NCBI GenBank assembly: GCA_002385465.1
Contig: DGDN01000059.1
Location: 1 to 13,181, forward strand
Reading direction: 5' to 3'
Length of the DNA: 13,181 nucleotides
Source of the DNA: Candidatus Fermentithermobacillaceae bacterium UBA3951
Lineage (GTDB): Bacteria; Bacillota; Sulfobacillia; Fermentithermobacillales; Fermentithermobacillaceae
Part shown: one piece after another, positions 1 to 4,566 of the stretch
Layout of the letters: the number at the start of each line of letters is the position of its first letter
Numbering within the stretch: position 1 is the stretch's first letter
Position numbers and translations under genes: made by a program
The notes under the pieces: model-generated
Told to the model about the DNA's origin: nothing
Seen by the model: the letters and a program-made list of their open reading frames with translations, nothing else
Databases searched by the model: none

Positions 1-64
1 ATGGTCCTTAACGCCATACCGGCCGACGATTTCCCCAGATGGCCGGTATGGCGTTAAGGACCAT
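1..64. repeat. Perfect 24-bp inverted repeat with 16-base loop (fold-back contig end)
   Basis: Bases 1-24 are the exact reverse complement of bases 41-64, with loop 25-40. Read on the lower strand, dnaN runs down to base 41 (…LNAIPA). Read on the upper strand, bases 1-45 repeat the same dnaN codons and then continue as ADDFPRWP, the expected beta-clamp sequence (family pattern roughly 'PA-D/E-D-FP-x-x-P'). The natural gene therefore seems to continue through the loop, and the strand flips at a short natural CCGGCC…GGCCGG complementarity (19-24 with 41-46). This is the signature of a hairpin-primed or template-switch chimera at a contig end rather than a biological repeat. Confidence 0.88.
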
Positions 65-379
65 CTCTGAAGTCCCGGCTTTAACCGTCAGTGCCCAAGC
101 GGATTCATCCAGCGAAAGAGTCACTTCCGGAGTGGAAATCGTCCTCACTACATCTTCCAGAATCTTGGCTGATACAACCAGGGAACCGGAAGAACGTACG
201 TCTGCCTCCGATGAAACCCTTACTCCCCAGTCTAAGTTTGTCCCCGAAAGGACGAGACTGTCGGACGTGCACTCCAAGAGGCACCCTCTGATCGATGAGA
301 AAGTGGTCCTTGAAGGAATCGGTCTGGACGCAGTCTGAACGAGCCATTGGAGACGGTCTTTGGAGATGGTTACGTTCAT
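8..379 (-). CDS. dnaN: DNA polymerase III beta sliding clamp, N-terminal fragment (artificially truncated)
   Basis: DnaN forms the ring-shaped clamp that tethers DNA polymerase III to its template. Only about the first third is present: residues 1-113 (bases 379-41) match the first clamp domain, with the typical start MNVTISKDRL and segments such as LVVSAKILEDVV and VKAGTSEMVLNAIPA. The start codon is the ATG at 377-379, with a purine-rich AAAGGGG about 8 bases upstream. The last ten codons before the stop at base 8 are not clamp sequence. They arise from the inverted repeat at bases 1-64, and the upper strand there shows the true continuation DDFPRWP. A normal clamp is about 365-380 residues, so the remainder lies outside this window. 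The gene follows dnaA in the same direction, as in most bacteria, and could share its transcript. The identity is secure; the 3' end as given is not real. Confidence 0.9.
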   Translation of the reverse strand: MNVTISKDRLQWLVQTASRPIPSRTTFSSIRGCLLECTSDSLVLSGTNLDWGVRVSSEADVRSSGSLVVSAKILEDVVRTISTPEVTLSLDESAWALTVKAGTSEMVLNAIPAIWGNRRPVWR

Positions 380-390
380 GAAAGGTTCCC

Positions 391-428
391 CTTTCCATAT
401 CTATTTCTACATGTGTATATATCTCAAA
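391..428. other. AT-rich candidate DNA unwinding element
   Basis: Clearly AT-richer than its surroundings, with a TGTGTATATAT core at 412-422. It lies between the trio-like triplets and the dnaN ribosome binding site, where the first strand opening would be expected in a Bacillus-type origin. It also contains a box-like TGTGTATAT (412-420) with one mismatch to the consensus. Confidence 0.5.
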
Positions 429-443
429 CAGCAGTAGCAGAAG
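429..443 (-). promoter_or_regulatory. DnaA-trio-like repeat (five triplets)
   Basis: The upper strand reads CAG CAG TAG CAG AAG, that is five consecutive NAG triplets; on the dnaA-sense strand this is CTT CTG CTA CTG CTG. DnaA-trios described in Bacillus are repeats of 3'-GA(T/N)-5', which correspond to NAG read 5' to 3'. A GC patch and two tandem box-like motifs flank them on the dnaA side and AT-rich DNA flanks them on the other, as expected. Five triplets with a fixed AG would be unusual by chance in this exact position, but a short trinucleotide run alone is weak proof. Confidence 0.6.
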
Positions 444-447
444 GCGC

Positions 448-464
448 TGTTGAATTGTTGATAA
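448..464 (-). promoter_or_regulatory. Two tandem degenerate DnaA boxes next to the trios
   Basis: Upper strand TGTTGAATTGTTGATAA. The second copy, TGTTGATAA (456-464), differs from the box TGTGGATAA by one base; the first (448-456) is weaker. They lie side by side and abut the GC patch and the trios, the position of the two unwinding-essential boxes in B. subtilis. Confidence 0.55.
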
Positions 465-510
465 CTCCTATTCGTGCAGGTAAAGGCAATTCCCTCCATC
501 CTGACTGAGT

Positions 511-540
511 TGTGGATGGTTTGTGGACGGGTGTGGACAA
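511..540 (-). promoter_or_regulatory. Three phased DnaA-box-like motifs
   Basis: TGTGGATGG (511-519), TGTGGACGG (522-530) and TGTGGACAA (532-540) share the TGTGGA core and orientation and start 11 and 10 bases apart, about one helical turn each. The last has a single mismatch to TGTGGATAA and the others have two or three. They would place DnaA monomers on one face of the DNA. Confidence 0.6.
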
Positions 541-601
541 AGACCTCCGGAGAGATCTTCACGTCTACCTGTTCACAAGTTGTCAACAAGAAGATAAGTG
601 T

Positions 602-622
602 CCGTCCACAAGCTTTTCCACA
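602..622 (+). promoter_or_regulatory. Two oppositely oriented DnaA-box-like motifs near the dnaA stop
   Basis: CCGTCCACA (602-610) and TTTTCCACA (614-622) start 12 bases apart. The second differs from TTATCCACA at one position. They point opposite to the 511-540 set. Confidence 0.5.
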
Positions 623-639
623 AGAAGGTTGAAAGCTCC

Positions 640-2004
640 CTAGCCTTCTTTGATCTTGGCTATAAGCATGTTCAGTGTATCGTCGAGAGCCGGGTTTGCC
701 TTTCGTTCGGCGTCGACCTTGTCGCACGCGTGTAGGACGGTGGTATGGTCGCGCCCGCCGAACTGCTCACCTATCCTCGGCAAAGAGGCGTCTGTGAGCT
801 GCCGGCACAAATACATGGCAACTTGCCTCGGAAAGGCCACATTGCGGGTGCGCCTCTTGGCCGAAAAGTCGCTGAGGTCAAGGGAGTAGTGCTCCGCGAC
901 CACTTTCTTGATCATGTCGATGGTGATGGGGACGGGTTTTCTGCTGGGAAGAAGGTCGTGAAGCACCTCTTTGGCGACCTCGAGCGTCACCGGTTTTTTC
1001 TGGAGACCTGTAAACGCCAAGACGCGGATGAGGGCCCCTTCCAATTCCCTGATATTCGAGGGGATCCGCTCGGCTATGTACTGGCAGACTTCTATGGGGA
1101 CTTCCCTGCCTTCGATCTCGGCCTTCTTTCGAAGGATGGCCATCCTCGTCTCGATGTCCGGAGGCTGGATGTCGCAGATGAGTCCCCATTCGAACCTGGT
1201 CCTTAACCTTTCTTCCAGAGTGGATATTTCCTTCGGGGGCCTGTCCGAGGAAATGATTATCTGCTTTGTGGCCTGATGGAGAGCGTCAAATGTATGGAAG
1301 AACTCTTCCTGGGTAGCGTCCTTGCCCGCAACGAACTGTATGTCGTCGATAAGGAGCACGTCTACTCCCCTGTAGCGGTTCCTGAACTCGGCGGTCGTGC
1401 CTTCCTGGATGGCCAGGATCAGTTCGTTGGTGAAAGTCTCAGACGAGACGTAGCAAACCTTGAGCCCGGGGTGATGGTCCAGGACGTAATGGGCGATTGC
1501 CTGCATGAGGTGGGTCTTGCCCAGCCCCACTCCTCCGTATATGAAAAGAGGGTTGTAGACCTTGGAAGGGGCTTCCGATACCGCCAGGGCGGCAGCGTGG
1601 GCAAACCTATTGGAGGCTCCCACGATGAAATTCTCAAAGACATATCGCGGATTGAGACCTCTTAAGTACTGTGAAATGTCTTCCGAACTCCTGCGCTTCC
1701 TCTCCCGGGGAAGAGTCGCCTCGGCCGGGAAGAGCGCGCTCGCCACCACCTTTTCCTGCGCCACGACGGTGAACTTGAGGTCACACGACGAGCCCCAGGT
1801 CTCTTTCCATGCTCTTGTGAGTTCTTCTTTGTAGTGAGATTCGATCCAGTTCCTTGCGAACTCCGAAGGTACCGTCACCGTCAGGGTGTTGGCCTTGAGA
1901 GTTGCCGGTCGGGTGTCCTTCAGCCAGCTGAAGCTGGGAGTAGACAGCCTGGCCGCAGCACGGGTAAGAGTGTCTGCCCAGGCTTGTTCCAGATTGCGCG
2001 ACAT
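640..2004 (-). CDS. dnaA: Chromosomal replication initiator DnaA
   Basis: DnaA is an ATP-dependent initiator that binds oriC boxes, polymerises and opens the origin. This 454-residue protein is full length. Domain I covers roughly residues 1-80, then there is a short linker (about 85-110). The AAA+ domain follows with Walker A GGVGLGKTHL (157-166), Walker B LLIDD (217-221), sensor 1 ISSDRPP (251-257) and arginine-finger region ERLRTRFEWGL (265-275). The C-terminal DNA-binding domain carries the signature GGRDHTTVLHACDK (416-429). The start is the ATG at 2002-2004, with a modest GGTGG about 9 bases upstream. The gene is transcribed away from rpmH, with box-containing spacers on both sides. The perfect boxes at 2209-2240 lie in its upstream region and suggest autoregulation, which is inferred. 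All key motifs are intact. Confidence 0.98.
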   Translation of the reverse strand: MSRNLEQAWADTLTRAAARLSTPSFSWLKDTRPATLKANTLTVTVPSEFARNWIESHYKEELTRAWKETWGSSCDLKFTVVAQEKVVASALFPAEATLPRERKRRSSEDISQYLRGLNPRYVFENFIVGASNRFAHAAALAVSEAPSKVYNPLFIYGGVGLGKTHLMQAIAHYVLDHHPGLKVCYVSSETFTNELILAIQEGTTAEFRNRYRGVDVLLIDDIQFVAGKDATQEEFFHTFDALHQATKQIIISSDRPPKEISTLEERLRTRFEWGLICDIQPPDIETRMAILRKKAEIEGREVPIEVCQYIAERIPSNIRELEGALIRVLAFTGLQKKPVTLEVAKEVLHDLLPSRKPVPITIDMIKKVVAEHYSLDLSDFSAKRRTRNVAFPRQVAMYLCRQLTDASLPRIGEQFGGRDHTTVLHACDKVDAERKANPALDDTLNMLIAKIKEG

Positions 2005-2208
2005 AGCCTATACCACCGTTTCATTCTTGTCTAGTGATGCGTGATTCCGCTTTGATTGAAGGAATTCCTCTGCCGAGGACCCGAAAGAGGGCGTTATTCA
2101 GTTATGTATAGACGCCTCTTGTTCCCGATACCCACTGGATGCTTGGGCGCTTCGTCAGCTAGACGGCGAATCCTAAGGTACTTCGCTTTCGCATATTAAA
2201 CCCACAGG

Positions 2209-2217
2209 TTATACACA
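2209..2217 (+). promoter_or_regulatory. Perfect DnaA box (TTATACACA)
   Basis: Exact match to TTATNCACA. It faces the box at 2232-2240 across 14 bases that include ATCAACAGG. Confidence 0.85.
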
Positions 2218-2231
2218 AAGATATCAACAGG

Positions 2232-2240
2232 TGTGGATAA
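2232..2240 (-). promoter_or_regulatory. Perfect DnaA box (TTATCCACA on lower strand)
   Basis: The upper strand TGTGGATAA is the exact complement of the strongest consensus box. It pairs head to head with the box at 2209-2217, upstream of dnaA, where DnaA could control both initiation and its own gene. Confidence 0.9.
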
Positions 2241-2416
2241 AGTCCTGGGGATTTCGCAGCCACATGCAGGTTTGGCCACGAAGCCCTCTTGCTTGACAAC
2301 TATATCAGGGGTGAAACGGAGGGGCAATTGAAACGGGTGTACGTTCGGTAGGCGAAAACGCGGCACTTTTCGCGTGTTAGCAGGGAAGTTCAGGCCTCAG
2401 GCGACTCTTGGCTTAA

Positions 2417-2446
2417 TTGACACTCGAACTTTTCGCAGGATATAAT
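2417..2446 (+). promoter_or_regulatory. Sigma-A promoter of rpmH operon
   Basis: TTGACA (2417-2422) and TATAAT (2441-2446) are both perfect, separated by 18 bases. Transcription would start near 2453, leaving a leader of about 40 bases before rpmH. The strength fits a ribosomal-protein operon. The spacer contains ACTTTTCGC (2428-2436), which also occurs at 2365-2373. Confidence 0.92.
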
Positions 2447-2479
2447 CTCTCGTACCATTGGAGAGGCCGCAGGAATTCT

Positions 2480-2485
2480 AGGAGG
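2480..2485 (+). promoter_or_regulatory. Ribosome binding site deciding the rpmH start
   Basis: AGGAGG ends 9 bases before the ATG at 2495 and directly touches the in-frame ATG at 2486, which it therefore cannot serve. Confidence 0.9.
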
Positions 2486-2494
2486 ATGTCTTCC

Positions 2495-2629
2495 ATGAAA
2501 CGCACATACCAGCCCAAGAGGCGCAAGAGAGCCCGCACTCACGGGTTTTTGAGCAGGATGAAAACTGCCGGTGGGCGGAAGGTTATTGCCCGGCGGAGGG
2601 CGAAGGGCAGGAAACGTCTGTCGGCGTAG
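2495..2629 (+). CDS. rpmH: 50S ribosomal protein L34
   Basis: L34 is a small, very basic protein of the large ribosomal subunit. The 44-residue product starts MKRTYQPKRRKRARTHGFL and ends GRKRLSA, the standard L34 pattern and length. The ATG at 2495 was chosen because AGGAGG sits 9 bases upstream and the family begins exactly there. Longer in-frame versions from 2486 or from the TTG at 2417 would lack a ribosome binding site, and the latter overlaps the promoter. It is the first gene of the rightward operon and lies 18 bases before rnpA, the usual bacterial pairing. Confidence 0.97.
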   Translation: MKRTYQPKRRKRARTHGFLSRMKTAGGRKVIARRRAKGRKRLSA

Positions 2630-2647
2630 ACAAAGTGAGGCTATCCT

Positions 2648-2965
2648 GTGTCGAGAGGAAGGATACCTGCTCCCCATTATCGTAGAGTATTTAAGGAAGG
2701 GCGTTCCGTAGCGAACAGGTATCTAGTGCTGTACTTCTTGCCGGACGATGCTGTGAAGATGGGTGTAAGCGTATCGGCTCGATTGGGCAAGGCGACCGTG
2801 AGGAACAAGATCCGCCGTCGAGTCAAAGAGGCATTCCGGCTCATGGGGCCGTCCGCCACAGGCGGAGGCCAGTTTGCGTTTATTGCGCGGAAGAAGGCTT
2901 TAGATGCGACATATAAGGAGATCGAGGGCGCTGTGAGAGACCTGGTAAAGAGGATGAATCCTTGA
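2648..2965 (+). CDS. rnpA: Ribonuclease P protein component
   Basis: RnpA is the protein subunit of RNase P, which trims the 5' leader of precursor tRNAs together with an RNA subunit not seen here. The 105-residue product has the family core: RRVFKEGRSVANRYLVLYFLP (residues 12-32) and the RNR signature ATVRNKIRRRVKEAFR (49-64), which binds the RNA. The start is a GTG at 2648 with GTGAGG ending 7 bases upstream; a stop at 2636-2638 rules out a longer form in this frame. The N-terminus (SRGRIPAPHY) lacks the usual run of basic residues before the aromatic residue and is slightly short for the family. It sits between rpmH and yidD, only one base from the latter. Confidence 0.95.
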   Translation: MSRGRIPAPHYRRVFKEGRSVANRYLVLYFLPDDAVKMGVSVSARLGKATVRNKIRRRVKEAFRLMGPSATGGGQFAFIARKKALDATYKEIEGAVRDLVKRMNP

Positions 2966-2966
2966 G

Positions 2967-3218
2967 ATGGTGAGGAAAGCCCTGGCCTCATTGATACGGC
3001 TGTACCAGGTGTATATCTCACCACTCCACAGACCTTCTTGCAGGTACTACCCGACCTGTTCTGAATACGCAAGGCAGGCTATTCTCATCCACGGCCCGAT
3101 CCGGGGGATACTCATGGCCTCCTTACGGATTCTGAGGTGCAATCCTTTTTCAGCCGGTGGTTACGACCCGGTTCCTCCCGCACGAGAACGACTTAGAGAG
3201 GCCGAGGGGGTCAATTAA
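2967..3218 (+). CDS. yidD: Membrane protein insertion efficiency factor YidD
   Basis: YidD is a small membrane-associated protein that assists YidC-dependent insertion. The 83 residues show the family motifs: LIRLYQVYISPL (9-20), the cysteine motif SCRYYPTCSEYA (24-35), AILIHGPIRG (38-47) and RCNPFSAGGYDPVP (57-70). Cys25, Cys31 and Cys58 are conserved. Length is typical. The ATG at 2967 lies one base after the rnpA stop, and its stop overlaps the yidC start in TAATG, so the three genes are probably translationally coupled. An amphipathic N-terminal helix is the likely membrane contact. Confidence 0.95.
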   Translation: MVRKALASLIRLYQVYISPLHRPSCRYYPTCSEYARQAILIHGPIRGILMASLRILRCNPFSAGGYDPVPPARERLREAEGVN

Positions 3219-3868
3219 TGCAGTACGTAGTGGGATTTCTGAGCGGTATCATCGACAGGCTCGCAGGGCTTACCGGGAATTACGGGCTGGCCGTCATAGG
3301 ACTTACCGTTGCCTTCCGGTTGGTCCTCTTGCCCGTGACAATAATCCAAGCCAGGTCGCTTCAGGCGATTAATATACTAAAGCCTGAGGAAGAGAAGATA
3401 AGAAAGAAGTACAAGGACGATCCGGAAAGGCTTCAACTGGAAATAATGGATCTCTACCGGAGGCACAAGGTGAACCCGGCCAGCAGCTGTATAGTGCTCG
3501 CGATACAGATGCCCCTCCTAATGGCTATGATCCAAGCCTTGGGCGCCAATGAAGCTCTCAAGGGAGCGGCGTTCGCCGGCCTCACTCTCGGCCAGCCCGG
3601 AGGGTGGGTTATGGCCATCGTAGCGGCGTTGACGACCTACTTGAGCACCAAGTTCTCCCCCACCATGGGAGCTGCGGGCCAGCAAGGCCAGGCTCAAAAC
3701 GTCATGACCATTTTCATGGTGGGCCTCATGTTTTACTTGGGTTGGAAATTCGCGGCAGCCGTGTCGCTGTATATAATCACCGCCAACTTGTTGGGCCTTG
3801 TCGAGAAGTTCGTGGTACCGCAGCCTCAGATCGGGCCGGAAGGATTGAGACCTAGTGAGAAGCGTTGA
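3218..3868 (+). CDS. yidC: Membrane protein insertase YidC/SpoIIIJ family
   Basis: This Oxa1-superfamily insertase places proteins into the cytoplasmic membrane, alone or with SecYEG. The 216-residue protein has the short Gram-positive layout of five hydrophobic segments, roughly 22-44, 90-108, 130-145 and 160-196 (two). Arg34 within VAFRLVLLPV matches the conserved positive residue of the hydrophilic groove. A charged cytoplasmic hairpin (about 55-86) follows the first segment. I see no lipoprotein signal peptide, unlike SpoIIIJ of Bacillus. The usual NPxxGCLP before segment 2 reads NPASSCIV here, keeping the cysteine but losing glycine and proline. The start is the ATG overlapping the yidD stop, with GAGGGGG (3204-3210) 7 bases upstream. 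In sporulating species this protein also acts in engulfment, which cannot be judged here. Confidence 0.94.
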   Translation: MQYVVGFLSGIIDRLAGLTGNYGLAVIGLTVAFRLVLLPVTIIQARSLQAINILKPEEEKIRKKYKDDPERLQLEIMDLYRRHKVNPASSCIVLAIQMPLLMAMIQALGANEALKGAAFAGLTLGQPGGWVMAIVAALTTYLSTKFSPTMGAAGQQGQAQNVMTIFMVGLMFYLGWKFAAAVSLYIITANLLGLVEKFVVPQPQIGPEGLRPSEKR

Positions 3869-4502
3869 AAAGACCGGGCGGACGGTAGACGAGGCAGTCC
3901 TCTCAGCCCTCAACGAATTGGGAGTTCCGAGGAGCGATTGCCGGATCGAGGTGTTGTCAGAGCCTTCCAGGGGGTTTTTGGGAATATTAGGGAACAAGGA
4001 AGCCAGAGTCAGGGTTACGGTCAAAGAAAGCCGTGCTGAACTGGCTAAAGCTTTCATAGCAGGTGTCCTTGAACTGATGAACACCGAAGCGGCCATTGAG
4101 GTAAGGCCGAGGGGAGATACCCTGCACCTGGATATAGTCGGCAGGGATATGGGGCTCCTCATAGGTCGCAGGGGAGATACCCTGCGGGCGCTTGAGTTCC
4201 TCACGAATTTGGCTTCTTCAAAAGGCAGTGGAGGGGCCTTGAGGGTTGTCGTGGATGTCTCAGGTTACAGGAAGAGGCGCGAACGCGATCTCGAGGAGAT
4301 GGCCAGGAGCCTCGCCAGGCGCGCGATACGTACCGGCCAGAGAGTCATCACCGAGCCTTTGGAGGCCAGAGATCGCCGCATAATACACCTGGCGCTCCAA
4401 GACAGCAAGAAGGTCACCACCCACAGCGAGGGAGAGGAACCGTTCAGGCGCGTCGTAATCTCTCTAAAGGATCGACCGGGGCCTGAGAGGACGGAATACT
4501 GA
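3855..4502 (+). CDS. khpB: RNA-binding protein KhpB/Jag (SpoIIIJ-associated)
   Basis: Jag/KhpB is a cytoplasmic RNA-binding protein linked to cell elongation and wall synthesis, usually partnered with KhpA. The 215-residue protein has the Jag N-terminal domain (1-55, with SRGFLGILGNKEARVRV at 38-54), a KH domain with IGRRGDTL (103-110) carrying the GxxG loop, and a C-terminal R3H domain (about 145-203) with RRIIH giving the Arg174-x3-His178 pair. It starts with a GTG inside the end of yidC (14-base overlap), as is common for this pair. The ribosome binding site is weak (AGGA about 10 bases upstream), so coupling to yidC is likely. It is the last gene before the terminator at 4523. Confidence 0.95.
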   Translation: MRSVEKTGRTVDEAVLSALNELGVPRSDCRIEVLSEPSRGFLGILGNKEARVRVTVKESRAELAKAFIAGVLELMNTEAAIEVRPRGDTLHLDIVGRDMGLLIGRRGDTLRALEFLTNLASSKGSGGALRVVVDVSGYRKRRERDLEEMARSLARRAIRTGQRVITEPLEARDRRIIHLALQDSKKVTTHSEGEEPFRRVVISLKDRPGPERTEY

Positions 4503-4522
4503 AGAGGCCTGAGAAGAATATG

Positions 4523-4549
4523 AGCCCCGGCAACGGGGCTTTTATTGTT
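4523..4549 (+). terminator. Intrinsic terminator after khpB, just ahead of mnmE
   Basis: A perfect 7-bp stem AGCCCCG / CGGGGCT (4523-4529 and 4534-4540) closes a GCAA tetraloop of the stable GNRA class, followed by TTTATTGTT. It ends the rpmH-khpB transcript. It stops only 17 bases before the mnmE start, with no promoter visible between, so read-through or a promoter within khpB must supply mnmE. Confidence 0.9.
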
Positions 4550-4566
4550 GGGCGGAGGGCTTACGA

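Larger units (their letters stand above)
380..639. other. oriC: Origin of replication, dnaA-dnaN intergenic half (oriC, unwinding region)
   Basis: This 260-base gene-free spacer contains many near-matches to the DnaA box TTATCCACA on both strands: 448-456, 456-464, 511-519, 522-530, 532-540, 602-610 and 614-622. Read from dnaA toward dnaN, the order is boxes, a GC patch (GGCGC, 443-447), trio-like triplets (429-443) and an AT-rich stretch (about 391-428) just before the dnaN ribosome binding site. That order matches the basal unwinding system described downstream of dnaA in Bacillus subtilis. None of these boxes is a perfect consensus match. The perfect ones lie upstream of dnaA. Assignment as the unwinding site is an inference from this order. 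Confidence 0.75.
2005..2416. other. oriC: Origin of replication, dnaA-rpmH intergenic half
   Basis: A 412-base gene-free spacer between divergent dnaA and rpmH. It holds two perfect DnaA boxes (2209-2217 and 2232-2240), an AT-rich patch just before them, an imperfect palindrome at 2086-2119 and a short hairpin GCGAAAA…TTTTCGC at 2352-2373. I saw no convincing coding sequence or RNA gene. A leftward promoter for dnaA must lie here. The best -10-like match (TAATAT on the lower strand, 2193-2198) lacks a clear -35, so I do not call it. Together with the dnaA-dnaN spacer this makes a bipartite origin like that of B. subtilis. Confidence 0.75.

Noticed and set aside
622..650. AAGAAGG…CCTTCTT hairpin at the dnaA stop as a terminator
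   Set aside because: The loop is 15 bases, the stem is AT/GA-rich and weak, and no T-run follows, so it is probably chance next to the box-rich spacer.
1699..1716. CTCTCCCGGGGAAGAG inside dnaA as a Noc binding site
   Set aside because: Only the CCCGGG core fits, with several mismatches in the flanking ATTT/AAAT positions, and it is within constrained coding sequence.
2293..2306. TTGACA at 2293 as a second rightward promoter
   Set aside because: No -10 hexamer lies at a workable spacing; the nearby TATATC is only two bases away.
2635..2690. Possible frameshift at the rnpA N-terminus (alternative frame from a GTG at 2635)
   Set aside because: The annotated frame already aligns with the family up to the conserved aromatic residue and RVF, and GTGAGG serves as its ribosome binding site, so no frameshift is needed.
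3518..4204. Antisense open frame of 228 codons over yidC and khpB
   Set aside because: Shadow of conserved genes, with low-complexity Ser/Arg-rich composition and no plausible start signal.
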